A stretch of 64,000 bases of DNA, taken from positions 1,798,001-1,862,000 of the forward strand of contig NC_062991.1 of NCBI RefSeq assembly GCF_023078275.1, given 5' to 3'. Made by a program: the position numbers and the translations under genes. The DNA is from Leguminivora glycinivorella. Its lineage: Eukaryota; Arthropoda; Insecta; Lepidoptera; Tortricidae. Under the pieces are notes generated by a model. It was not told the origin of the DNA. It saw only the letters and a program-made list of their open reading frames with translations, and did no database searches. This document shows positions 1 through 13,600 of this stretch, in pieces. How positions within the stretch are numbered: the first letter of the stretch is position 1; the number at the start of each line of letters is the position of its first letter.

Positions 1-17
1 ATCTTTATTTAATGAGC

Positions 18-340
18 TTTTTTTATATGGGATAGGAGGCAAACGAGCAGACAGGTCTGATGGTAAGCGAACACCGCCGCCCATGGACACCCGAAACACC
101 AGAGGTGTTGGAGGTGCGTTGCCGGCCTTTAAGATGGGTGTACGCTCTTTTCTTGAAGATTTGAAGGTCGTATCGGTCCGGAAATACCGCAGGCGACAAT
201 TCATTCCACAGTTTAGCTGTGCGGGGCAGGAAGTTTCTGGAGAAACGCACAGTTGAGGACTGCCAGCCATCTAAATGATGGCGATGGAAATGTTGTCGCG
301 TAGGGTTTAGTCTAAGAGACGCTGTGGCTCCGTGATACAC
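18..340 (-). mobile_element. Non-LTR retrotransposon tail
   Basis: A minus-strand frame encodes ATASLRLNPTRQHFHRHH, then RNFLPRTAKLWNELSPAVFP and FKKRAYTHLKGRQR. This is the familiar C-terminal end of CR1/Jockey-type LINE polyproteins. A 5'-truncated 3' end, not a functional gene. Confidence 0.8.
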
Positions 341-947
341 ATCAGGAGTTATTCTTACACTAAAATACTAAATATTACGAAAATAATTCGTCTTCTGAGC
401 CTTCGCTTCCTTTGATTGCGGGAAAGCCAAGATTCTATTACAGCAATCATGTTTTTTAATATTAATGCCTTGAAGCATAAGTTCACTTCTTCTGTCCTCG
501 TTCCGAACACACTCCATCATAATAGCGTAAGGGATTGTAACGGTGGCCAGGCACCCTGGTTTTTAAAACATGTTTTCAAAATAAATAAATAATTTTATGT
601 GATTCTGGGGATTTCTAATCAGAATCATTAAAGCATTATAAATGAAGGCCTCTTTATTTCCGGACTTCAACAAAGTTAGGTTTCTGTACTTTTTCGGTCT
701 CTCCATCTCTTTTCATTTTCATTTTCATTTTCATTTTCATTTTCCATCAGGATAATTCGTTGGAACATAAAATAAAGAAGAAAGGCTCATCACCATCATA
801 TCAGCGTTTTGTCGCTTACTGCTGAGCACAGGCCTCTCTTCTTGTACGCCACTTCTCTCGGTCCTTAGATAGTCTTATCCAGTCGGATCCGCAACCTTCC
901 GGATCGTCTATCCAACGAGTCAACGGATGCCAAGCGCTTCTTTTTTT
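341..947. other. Intergenic or intronic AT-rich stretch
   Basis: No exon or open frame found. It contains a TTTTCA hexanucleotide microsatellite at about 708-745 and otherwise unremarkable sequence between two copies of the same LINE tail. Confidence 0.5.
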
Positions 948-1495
948 TTATGGGATAGGAGGCAAACGAGCAGACAGGTCGCCTGATGGTAAGCGATCAC
1001 CGCCGCCTATGGACACCCGAAACACCAGAGGTATTGGAGGTGCGTTGCCGGTCTTTAAGATGGGTGTACGCTCTTTTCTTGAAGATTTGAAGGTCGTATC
1101 GGTCCGGAAATACCGCGCATTCATTCCACAGTTTAGCTGTGCGGGGACGGAAGTTTCTGGAGAAACGCACAGTTGAGGACTGCCAGCCATTCTAAATGAT
1201 GACGATGGAAATGTTGTCGCGTAGGGCGATGGCGGAAAGAAGCGGTAGGGATTAATCCGAACAATTCCTCGGAGTACTCCCCGTTATACATGCGATAGAA
1301 AATGCAGAGCGAGGCCACATCTCTACGCAGCGCCAAAGGGTCTAGCCGATCGGAGATATGCTGGCAGTTGACAATTCGAGTCGCTCGTCGTTGGATGCGG
1401 TCCAGAGGGAGAAGCTGGTACTGAGGTGCCCCTGCCCATAGATGAGAACAGTACTCCATGTGTGGGCGAACCTGCGCCTTATAGAGCCTTACATC
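948..1495 (-). mobile_element. Non-LTR retrotransposon tail, longer copy
   Basis: The minus strand encodes MEYCSHLWAGAPQYQLLPLD, RRATRIVNCQHISDRLDP, ALRRDVASLCIFYRMYNGE and SEELFGLIP, the C-terminal part of a CR1/Jockey-like reverse transcriptase ORF. The frame shifts near 1190 into the tail seen at 18-340. It is 5'-truncated and lies against the exon at 1533. Confidence 0.88.
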
Positions 1496-1532
1496 TAAAA
1501 GAAACCAAATAGTAAGTTCTTTAAAAATATAC

Positions 1533-1677
1533 CAGGGATTGTCCTCGCCACAATGTTAGCAACGGCAACGTTGTCCATATTGTCAGTGGCCAGTTCTACA
1601 GATATCGTGACAAACTTTGCACCATCCTCGAGGAATAACACTTGCTTCACACCTTTCTGCTCCTCTTTGAAAACTAC
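1533..1677 (-). CDS. NACHT-WD exon, last one visible
   Basis: 145 nt; acceptor CTATTTTCAG, donor GTATATTT. It starts VVFKEEQKGVKQVLFLEDG and ends VANIVARTIP plus G. The donor shows that the gene continues left of the window. Confidence 0.85.
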
Positions 1678-4600
1678 CTGAAAATAGACGAAAATTTAAT
1701 CTTCCTACTTCAACTGTACTAAAGTCGACGTCAATAGAACTTGTGACCAATGTAAACAAAACTTGTAATCAAAATGTTTTTAATTTTCATTCTTACATGA
1801 GATAATGGCTAAATCCATGTGTTATTTAAACAATTCATGTCACATTATGAAAATATTGATATTTTATACAACGTATGGTTTGTTTACACTGTTGACAATT
1901 TCTATTGACGGCGATTTTATTTCAGAACTGTCTATGCTATGACATCGACCGTGACATCGACATTGCTTGACGTTAATCCTTGTTTTTCGAAGAATAGGTA
2001 TTTCAAACAAGCAATCTATTAAATTAAAACAAAATTTCGATGGTTAAGAAGGTGCCTGGGGGTTTTCTAGAAGATGACTAAGGGCCAGTTGCTTCAACCA
2101 CATTCGATAGACACATGTCACGCACCAGACGTCTATGGAATAAAATTTAATGAGCGCTTTAACAGTGACAGACCGTTTGATGCAATCGACCCTAAGTAAC
2201 TGAAGAAATTTTGAGACTGTAACTCAATACATACATACAACATACATACAATCACGCCTGTTTCCCATAAGGGGGTAAGCAGAGCACATGAAACTGCTAA
2301 AGTTACAGTGCCACTCTTGTAACTCAATAAGTTAATCAAATTAGTTAACCTATTATTTCTCAAACATGTACTGCATAAAGTAATAAAAAGTCATATATGG
2401 TTATCTACCAAATCTGCTGTCATTTTTCCAATCGAAGGAACTTCCATTACAAGAGGGATAAGTAGTCGCACAAGAAAAGGAGATTAACCTGTTTCTCTTG
2501 CGTGTCCCATATAATAATGTTCCCAGATTCAGTAGTAACCACATTCTCTCCGTTTGGAGTTATCACCGCAGGGGTGACGATGGCACCTAGTGGGGCATCA
2601 GCCAGTTGTATTGTACTTGAAGGTGCTTCAGGTAAAATCCAATCAGAGATAATATACAGCGTGTAAACGTCATAAGGGCGATAAATGAAACCAGGCATAT
2701 AATTCAATATTGTTATCATTAATTAAGAGGTGTTTTTGAGTTACTCTTAATGTTCACCCCATAGAGAATTTTTGAAAAAATTCCCAGCAGCAATGTACTG
2801 TAAACGTGGTTGCGATGACAATCAATGACAACTGTCAACGAGCGTTTAACGCGAGTGTGTTTGCATTACGTTGCGGGCCGAATTAATTTGTATGGATAAA
2901 AAAAAAATTCAATTTTAAGTAAAAGTTATCTAATTCCATTTTTTATGTCCTATACTCACAACCGTTAAGAGGTTCGCCCGTATTAGGTTTACACCCTGTA
3001 TAGGCAAATGTAGCCAATCCTTACTTGCAGATTCATGTTTTTGGTGCGTGGTCATTTACCAAATAATTTTGTCATTTTGCCAATAGAAGCAACTTCCAAA
3101 AGAAGAACTGAAGAGAAATGGTATGAAGACTAACCTGTTTCTCCTGCGTGTCCCATATAATAACGTTCCCAGATTCAGCAGTGACCACATTTTCTCCATT
3201 TGGAGTTATCACCGCATGGGTGACAATGGCACCTAGTGGAGCATCAGCCAACTGAGCCAGAAGATGGCCGGTGCTGGTGTCCCAGAGACCCCAGCAGCTG
3301 CGGGTCACGGTGGCAGCTAGGTGCTGGTCGCGGGCCAAACTGGAGACAGGAACGGTTTTTATTCATCATTAGCAGACATTTGGATAACAGAGAGCGGATA
3401 TGCAAGAGAACAATCTCACGCCTAAGGGTGTCGAAGACCGGACGAAGTGGAGAAGATTGAGCAGGAAATCGGACCGGAGAACGCTAGGCTGAAGAAAACA
3501 TTTTGGAAAACAGTTATATTATGGTGGTAACAAGTACTCTTTCAAAAGTAAGGGTATTGTTTGCACAAGCATGACAATATTGACAATCCAGCATTCTAAT
3601 TTCATTCATGCAGCTCTTCCAGCATGTGCAGCTCTTCCAGTTCGCCACTTGTCCAAGTCCTGAGCTAGTGTGGTCCAGGAGCGACCCACATTTCTCCACG
3701 AGTCCACTCAACGAGTCAAGGATGACATGCTTCTTAAATTTGAAAGCGACCATGATTCCATTAACATTTTAGTCCACCTGCCATCAGAGATGAGGTACCG
3801 TAGGCAGGAAACAAAAGACGATGCTGAAGTTAAGAAATCACTATTTTTTTTATAAATGGGCTTAGGTGCTCTTGGCCACAGACTAGCCAAAGGCAAAGAC
3901 GTCGCCTACGATGGAGTGAGCTCGCTCAGAAGATGGAATTAAATTTTTTACCTTTGTGCATCAATAGGCAACTCCTGCCGATCAATCTTGTGGACCTGCT
4001 CGAAGATGTTATCAATATTCCAGATCTTGACAGTCCGGTCTATGGAGGAGGTGATGACGTTGTTCCAGCTGCCAACAGCTAAGGGTTCCAGCTGGACGAT
4101 TCGGCCGAAGTGAGCGTCTAGGACTTTGATGAGTTGTGTGGTTTCTAAGCTCCAGACGTAAAGACTTTTTCTGAGGAGGTGACAACAATAAATTATACAG
4201 CGCGTAAACCTAATAAGGGCGATAAATGAAACCAGGCATATAATTCAATATTGTTATCATTACTTAAGAAGTGTTTTTGAGTTACTCATAATTTTCACCC
4301 CATAATGAATTTTTGAAAAATTTGCCAGCAGCAATGTACTGTAAACGTGGTTGCGATGACAATCAATGACAACTGTCAACGAGCGTTAAACGCGAGTGTG
4401 TTTGCATTACATTGCGGGCCGAATTAATTTGTATGGATAAAAAAAATATTTCAATTTTAAGTAAAAGTTATCTTATTCCATTTTTGATGTCCTATACTCA
4501 CCACCGTTAAGAGGTTCGCCCGTATTAGGTTTACACCCTGTATATGATTTCTAAACAGATCGTGCTTATTAAAATATTCTCTGGTGGACATTAGAGTCTG

Positions 4601-7600
4601 TGTCGAAAGAGAACAGTCGTGAAATGAAAGTGAAATAACACTTTACTTTTCTTTTACCGGACACTTAGGCACTGGTCCCACCAAAATCGATGAGAAACGA
4701 ACAAAAGATAGACGCTCCTGTGTCAATCGTAGCTCCAGATTCCCGAAAGCATGAACCGATTTAGATTTAGTTTTTTTGTTTGAAATCTGAATTAGTCGGG
4801 AGAGTTCTTAGCCATGTTTAATCGAAATTGGTCCACTATATCACAGTATAATAAAGAGTACTATCGTACAGTATGGTCACTCTCGCTCCCCGCTTAAAGT
4901 GCTGCCCACCCCCTCTCGGTTACCTCACAGTTACCGCCTGTCAAAAAGCGAACAGTCGACCTGTCATATCTCACTCATACAAGCAGAGTACGCGTTCACC
5001 TACACGAGCATAGACTGTGTGCTAGGAACGCGCTTCTTTCATATATTGGATCGCCAGTGTCCGAGGTGAGACTATATCATGTTTTTTTTATTTTTCAAAA
5101 TAAAAATTTTGTATTGTGGTAATCTTTTTTTTAAATTACCTGACTCCAGCAACAGCATAAGTGTTGTTATTGCTGATCATAAAGGAGTTAGAGAGAGTCA
5201 TCTTAGTGGAAATATTCCGGATGGTGTGTGGAAGTTTTAGCACAATGCCTTCTAGAGACATATCCTTTTCCGGTTCATCATCTATCTTTTCTTCCTGTAA
5301 GGAAAACATGAATTTAATTAAGATATTGACAGCTAACCTATTGCCTGTCCGTTCTATTTTAACTTATCTATACCTATAAAAAGGGTCATTACTAAATCTT
5401 CTTTATAACAACAGCATAATTAATACTCATTCTACCTACCCACTTTAAAATTCCCTATTTCTACAGGCGCCTGTACCACCACGTTGCCGTGGCTTTATTT
5501 CGTAAACTATAAATGTATTTACCTCTTCTTCTTCTTCTTTCTTATCTTCATCATCCTTCTTCTTTTTCTTGGTATCATCGACGTGTTTTGATCTATCGAT
5601 CCTGCTATCGAAATCCCACACTACGAAACTGTATGTTGTTGTAGCTGGAAGAAATAAGATTTTGATATTAAGTACTGATAGATTTACAGCGCAATTGTAT
5701 TGTATGGATCTGAATGCTGGGCGACAAAGGTGAGGGATGAAAGGAGAGTGCACGTAGCGGAAATGAGAATGTTGAGATGGATGTGTGGAGTGACCAGAAT
5801 GGATCGGATCAGGAATGAGTATATTAGGGGAAGTTTGAAAGTTGCGCCTATAACGGAGATGACGAAAGATAGGGGAGAATGGAAGAGGAAGACATGTTGT
5901 ACCGAACCCACATAACGTGGGATAAAGGTAGGAGGAAGAAGAAGAAGAAGAGATTTACAGCGCAGAAAGCTGTGTTCGTTAGCATGATTCAAGATCGGGT
6001 GACAAATTTGAGATCCGTCGTTGCACCAAGGTATGAATTTTGTCATTACATCGCCAATCGCCAAGATACCGACAGAAATGTCGTCTGGCTCTGTCGCGCC
6101 AATACGCAAGAGCGATAGAGATATATATCTACTAAACAGATATTATCATGAGCGTTTGTGGCTACCAGCGCTGAAATGAAGTTGGACGAGATATGTTGCT
6201 AAGCCGATTGATAGCAGGTAGAGTAAAATTTTAACGGAATGGTGACCGCTTACAGATGCAAAAAGAGCCCGGCATCGTTTGACTCATTGGGTCGACGACA
6301 TCCGGAAAAAATGTGGGTAGATAACTAACTAAACTAACTTTTTTGGCTTAGTGATCCTAAGTGAATTGGCCTCCGAAACGAGAGATCGCCACCTGTCCCG
6401 ATCCTGCGCAGCCTTTTGCCAGTCACTGACTTGAAGCCGACACAAATCCGCCAACACACTGTCCTCCCAGCAATACCTGGGTTGACCCGCCGGACGGCCA
6501 CCAGCCGGTCGACCCAAGAACCCTCTTTTTGCAGCCCGATCGATTCCCATTCAAAGTAAGAGGTATATGATTTTGTAAAATCTTAGTTACCGGTACTCAC
6601 CTAGAAGCATTCTGTCCTTCTTTCCACGTTTAAGTTGCAGCATAGCCTCGGCGGTATCAGTCTCTTTATGATGCAATTCTTCAATCTTCTCCCAGCAAAG
6701 TTGTTCTTCGTTCAACTCGAAGATTGAAATCTGTCAACCAATCCATACTAATATTATAAATGGGAAAGTGTGTGTGTCTGTTTGTTTGTCCGTCTTTCAC
6801 GGCAAAATGGAGCGACGAATTGACGTGATTTTTTAAGTGGAGATAGTTGAAGGGATGAAGAGTGACATAGGCTACCTATTGTATCTTTCTGACCCCCCAC
6901 TTCCCTAAAATGGGGGGTGTAACTTTGTATGAAGCATTTCGCAATTTATGAAATTTAACGCGAGCGAAGCCGCGGGCAAAGGCTAGTTCTTCATAATTAT
7001 AATTACTAATAATAAAACTTAAAAATTAGAAACGAAACAAAGCTGATTCATGCCCTCAGGTGAATAAAGAAAGTGGTTTAAGCTTTGTCCCATCGCTTAG
7101 GTATTAAAAGCCAGTCCCCCCTACATCTCAGAGGCCTTACCCACTCCCCCCCTTTTTTGAAGTGTAGCAGTAGGTGACTATTGTACAAATTAAAGTTCTG
7201 TATCCTTTTATCCCCTTAATTAACCTTTATAGTTCAGCAAATGATTCTCCAAGTCCGAACAAAGTCTTAAATAAAGAGCTGGTCCATCATACCTGATATC
7301 CCCTCTCCGGATCGCTGGTATAAATCTTGTTCCATCCCTTGTTAAAAGCCAGAACCCCCCTACACCTCAACGGCTTCACCCACTCCCCCTCTTTCTTGAA
7401 GTGAACCAACAGCCGGTCCTCGTCCAGGTCTCCACTCCACATGACCAGCTGGAAGTTTTCCAGGTCTCGGAACTCCATGGCTTTGGACAATGAAATACAA
7501 AAAATTTAAAGAAAATCAATTATAAATAGGAGACACACAACCTAATAGGAACGGGACTGACGAAACAATCCTGGAAACGTTTGTGCATTATTATTATGAG

Positions 7601-10600
7601 CAAACACTTTCAGTTTCAGGGTCTGAAAGTAGCCAACAAGTTTTCCTTCACCCAAATAATTGACGTGAAATTACGCTTAATGCTATTAAAGAATAGCACA
7701 TTAAAATCCTGGTACGAGTAGATCTATAGTGCTGTTGTCATAAAAATATGGGTGAATCAACTGCTTCTTGCCTGTTATTGCCATGGTTACGGTCTCCTGA
7801 GTCACGCTGGTTTTATGCAAAATTATGCTACTGAAATTATGCAAGCATGTTTTTCGGTGGCAAATTAAGGAATGGGCTTGTTAACACTAGAACAATGCAT
7901 GTTTGCTTAGTTTAAGTAGCATTATTTTGCATAAAACCCGTGACTCAGGGGACCGTAACCATGGCAATAACAGGCAAGAAAAGTTGATTCACCCATGTGC
8001 AAATGTTCACTTATTTTTTATTAGGCATGTCACGTCTGTAAACCACTACATAGCGATATTGCAGCCGCTTTGACCAACTGAGCCACGGAGATCTCAATGC
8101 GGAGGCACACTCAAAGGTTATGACAGATGGCGCCACACTATTAGCCCACTGCACAGATAAAGAATTTCATACGTGAGAGCGAGAAGATGATATGTTTTTT
8201 TCTCTCTCTCACATACGAACAGTGACATGCCTAGGCACTTGCACAGGTGCCGCCTGGCGGGATAAAATGTCAGTGTGCCTCCTCATTGCCAAACTTTCTC
8301 AGTTAATGATCAGAGTGGCTGCACCGGCAATGCAGCTGGTCATAGGTTCCAGGCCTGCTGGAGGTCTAATTTTTCCTTTAATTTAAAAATGGCAACCTCT
8401 GTGAGGGCAGCGGCAGCAGCAGAGGCGGCCGAGAAAATTAAGGCAGGAAAATATAGAGGTCTCGGCGCCGAATATATTTTTATTCCATTCGGCGTCGAGA
8501 CCCTTGGTCCGTGGGGCCATGGCGCTCTGAGTCTCTTCAAGGACTTATCGAAGAGACTAAGAGACGCCACCGGCGACCGAAGAGCTGGCAGCTTCCTCGC
8601 TCAGCGTATTAGCTTGACAATTCAGCGAGGAAATGCTGCCAGCGTCTTCGGAACTATGACACAGGGGCCGTTTTTAGATTTACTTTAGTTTTTTTTTTTT
8701 TACATGTGTCTCTTTATTTACATGAACATATTTACATTATTATATACTTAAGAAATTAAGACTAAACTTAAAAGCTAGCTAATGTCTTTAGTTTAACTTT
8801 AGATTTATTTAGTTTAATTTTAATTTTGTTTTAAGTTTCATTTTAGAATAATTTTAGATTTAATAAGTTTTATTGTAAGATAATTTTATGTTCTTTAAGT
8901 TAAATTAACAAATAAATCTTTATAGATGTAAAAATATTAAAATCTTTAGCTAGCTTTGTGTACTTACAAAGTATCTCCCAAGTGACGTCATCATACGGCG
9001 CCGGGTCCGGAGCAGGCAAGGTTTCCTCATGCTCCCCTCTCATGGAAAAACGGACCCAGGAGCTTGGTCCGTAGATGAACATGTGGTGGTTCAGTACTGA
9101 TACACCACGGACCGTCTCTCCTGAACAAAGTCAAAAACTCTGAGAGTGAATGAGCTCCCTGCCGAGGTATTCCCGATGAACTACAGTATGAAATTCTTCA
9201 AAAAAGGAGTGGACAAGTTTCTAATGGGTCGGCAAAACGCAAATGAGTTACGGTGACCGCTTTCCATCAGGCGGGCCGTATACCTGTTTGCCACCGACGT
9301 GGTATAAAAAAAAGTGAGATTGTAAAATGTCAAAGAAAAGAACAGACAAGAAACCATTTATTTCTGGTAAGCTTTGGTATTAGATTTGGTCAAAAACGAT
9401 AAAATGAAAAAAAAATTGCAAAAAAATTCAGAAAAATTGCAAAATTTTTTTTTAATTGATAAATAGTACATTACATCAGAGGCCGGGAAAATGAGGATTT
9501 CCGGCCAAGTGGGTATATACGGCCGAGTGAGCGTGCGAGCGAGGCCGGATAGGGATACGAGGCCGGGAATCCGTTTTCACGCCGAGGCATGTATAGTGCT
9601 TTTCTCAAACATACAATGAAATAAAAAAAAAATGCTCTAAAGGACAATATTTTATAAAAAAAAAGTTACTTTGCAGGCCTAGGCCTAAAAAATAATATGA
9701 AATCCCTTTACAGTCCTCTCGAGTTGTTGCGCCCAAAAAGCGATACTTCCCAGCCCATTTTAAGGAACGTAAAGACAATATTTCATTGCATGTTTGAGAA
9801 AATGAAATGTTAATTGGCTTATCAAAATAAGAAAGTTTTTTTTACCTTCATTGAGAGGATTTTCAATAGTAACGTATTCACTGGTCAGCATGTTTAACAG
9901 CATAGACTGGAAACAGTTTTGGTATTATAGACACATCATTGTACAATATTATGTCGTGGTTTACTTATTTACTTAAGAAGTGGGTGAATAACGCAATAAT
10001 CACTACTTTGAAAAAATCTCGTATCTCATGCTGCTCCTCAAAGTTAAAACGCAAGTCTATATGCATTCCATACATACTTACTACAATTTTCTTTTCATTG
10101 ACAGACGAAGATACAAGTTTTTTTAAAAGTAGTGATGATACACAGCATCTGCAGCGTCTGCAGCACTGACAGTCATTCAGGCTTTAACATCAGGGTGCGT
10201 AGCCGAATGGCACTAACGCTCACGAAACGCTCACGAAACGAAACGCTAGTAGATATCTGTCTCTATCGCTCGTGCGTATTGGCGCGACAGAGCCGGACTA
10301 ACTGGCGTGGCGTTTCGTTTTCGTTTGGCGTCGGAGAAATGCCATTCGGCTACGCACCCAGATCAATATTCAGGGCAGCCCTTTGGACTCACTACGGGCC
10401 TTGCGCATACAAGGGCAGGAGATGCTGAGGCAGTAGCTACGCCCTTTACACAGTATGATTGTATGTACGGTCAGCCAAAAAAGTGGTTTACCACTTTTCG
10501 ACCGTGTGTGTTTAACATAGAGTCGAAAAGTGGTAAGTGGCTTTCTTGGCTGATCGTAACTACAATAGGGAACTTGAGTGTAGTTAAAAATAAATATTTT

Positions 10601-13600
10601 ATACCATGCACGAAATAAAGCATCAGATAATTATAAGACAAACATGGATAGAAGTTGTTTTTTAATCCAATTTCTCTAGTCAGGTAGAAATATATAAAGT
10701 AACTGAGTTTACCGTGACGTCACTCAATTCGATTTCATATAAATTCCATATTAGCAATTCGTTCAAATTCGGTTTGACAGTTCTTAAAAAGAAGCTGATT
10801 TGACTAGGAGGCAAGTAGCCTATTGTTAACTTGTGTAACGTTGTGTATCTGTCCACTAAATCTCCTGGATGCTAACTAGACACTTGAATCTATTGTTAGT
10901 CTCTGTTTTAGGACGACATTTTGAGTCTTCGATCCTACAGGAAGCTTGGCCTTAGAACAATCTATAGCTAAATAATGTACCACAGAGTTATTAGTAGATG
11001 CAGCAGCCCACTTATTGTCCGGGGACAGCTCCAGGTTCTGCATGATTCCCTCCAGCTGTGGACACAGGTCTCTCGCCAGGTCTGAGGTGGATAAGTCCCA
11101 GGATATCACTCGGCTTGAGATGGAGACCACATAGCGCTTGTCTGAGGACAGGCGGAAGGCGAAGACGGCGAACTGATGGCCTTCGAGGGAGTACTGGAAA
11201 GGAGAAAGTCTGTTATCGTCTACTTGGCAATGTTTGGTATCTCGAGCATTTTTAGATGGTTCTAGAGGAGCCATTCTGCTTCGGGGGAATCTGAATTGAC
11301 TTAACGATCTTTCCTCAATAGATGAATTGATTACTGTGCTTTTAAAAGATTTATGATGTAGGTAAATGTTAAGATGATAAAGGTTATAAACTGAAATAGA
11401 TATCATAGACGAAAGAGAAAACGACAAGGCCTGACGTGTAAAATTTTATTTTATCAATAAAGGATTGTATTGTATTGTATTGCCCACTGGTGGCCGAGCC
11501 GGGAATCGAATCCGGGTCTTCAGCTTACGCGGCTAAAGTCCTTACCACTAGACCACCCGCCCGCCCGACCCGACCGCCCATCTAGTGGTGAAGGTGAGGG
11601 TTCAAAGGTCTTCCAGGAGTATGCAAACAATGATGCGACGGCAAGAACGCGCACTGATTCTTCCCTTTATCGTGGCACTGCTTCAACAATGAGGCCACAG
11701 CCCTGTTTTGGGGGCTTCAACCTGTTACCACTTCGCTCTAATGGATACCGATGTCCAGAGCAAAACATTAACTGTTCTGTTGAGACTTCAAGAAACTTTC
11801 ACCTATCAAAGCCCACCAGAAACTTGCCATGCCAATTTCGATAGGGATATCTAAAATAAATTCTTACCTTTTTTAAAGGACCTTCAGGAGTATGTGCGGC
11901 AGCAGCAATGCGCAGTGATTCTTCCTATCATGGTATTGTTGTGGGGTGCTTCAGAGAGGAGCCAATTAGCTCGAGATACTACCACAGCAACAGATTTAAC
12001 TATTGGGATTTTATAACTTTAAACTGAAAGAAACCGTCTTCTTCTTCAGTCGTTCCTTCAATGCTGAGGACGTGATATCATGTCATTCTATTAAAGACTA
12101 GGTCCCTCCATTGGCATTAAGAAACCTTAAGAGACGCATATTTCGATAGGTACTATCGAAATATATCTAAAAGAAACTCTTACCTTCAAAGGTCCTCCAG
12201 GAGTATGTAAACAATGATGCGACGGCAACAAAGCGCAGTGGTTCTTCCCTTTATCGTGGCATTGTTTCAGCAGTGACGCTACAGCTGGGTTGTGGGGTGC
12301 TTCAGGGAGGAGTCTGCCGACCAGTTGGGGGGCCAGCATGTCGGGGTATGTTCCGAGGATCGCGCCACCGAGGCGGAGGGCGTCGGCTACTAGCATCAGC
12401 TCTCTGGAAGAAAGAGGTGTAGGTGATAATGATAAACAAGTTTTTCAGGTCACTGTTGATTCGATCGATGAGTAAGTAAAGGAAAAATGTCGAAAAAGTG
12501 AGATAGATGACAATAAGGAAGCACATTGAAATCTTAGGATAAATGCCGCTACTGCAGCTGTTGTAGGTAGTAGGATTCCCTTCTTGAGATATTTTGCATG
12601 TCTGACTGTCATGACAATACAATACAATACAATACAAACATGTAACCTATAACTTACATGTTTGGTTTACCTGTTAGTGTAAGTTGGTTGATAATACATG
12701 AAATAAATGAAATGAAATACAATACAATGCAATGCAATGTAATACAATACAATACAATACAATACTCTTTATTGCACAGTTCAATTTAATGCACAAGAAA
12801 CAAAATCAAATTAAACAGAGGTAACAACAGGCGGTCTTATCGCTTAAGAGCGATCTATTCCAGACAACCTTTGATAACTTAGATGAGAATGTGTCTATCG
12901 TTTGACTGCTAGTCGAAATTTGAAAACATTGGCTTAAAAGTCTAAGTATTTACACAATTCTGAAATATTTTCTGAGTATGTAACATAGTTTTCTAACGAA
13001 CATAAAATCTTCTTACCTAACAGCATCTTTATTCACATGCAGCTTCGCGTCTTCGAAATCCGCCAGAACAGCTTGCAGCGGACAGCAGTTGAGCTTCGCG
13101 TGGAGCCATTCGTAGTTGAAGAGTACTTCGGCGTAAAGGTCGGTGAAGCGTTTGGAGCGCACCAGGTGGAAGGGGAGCTCGCCGAACTGCGAAGAATTTA
13201 AAAACTTAACTATGCTGATGTACATAAATCTACAAGTATAGTAGAATCAATTACACAATTTATATTTTTTTCATTACCAGGGGCAGGGACACGAGTCAGT
13301 AAAAATCAAGTCAATATACTTAATTTCAATTTTTTCAAAATCGTCGAAATCAACTAAGATCGTACCTATTTGATGTATTGCGTTCTTGACGCCAACCGAA
13401 ATAAGTAACCGAAATGTTAGGCTCGTCAAGGCTTCCAAATTACAAGTATAATCACCCTTTAGATCTTTATCTGTCCGTAAATCCCTTTCAGTAAGCAAAC
13501 TATACCAGTTACAAAAATCTTTGTACCTTTCTAAGATTGTATCTCTTAGTAGACCCATCAGCAGACGTGAAGACCAGAGGCTGCAGAGGCACCTTTCTGT

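Noticed and set aside
8275..8688. 137-residue plus-strand frame as a host gene
   Set aside because: Its last ~100 residues are the C-terminal end of a common LINE ORF, and the start has no promoter or splice support.
11488..11558. A tRNA gene on the minus strand
   Set aside because: T-stem mismatch, a poor anticodon loop and SINE-type tail repeats; it is treated as a SINE head. The same applies to tRNA-like parts near 34.05, 36.9, 46.1, 54.3, 57.65 and 59.7 kb.
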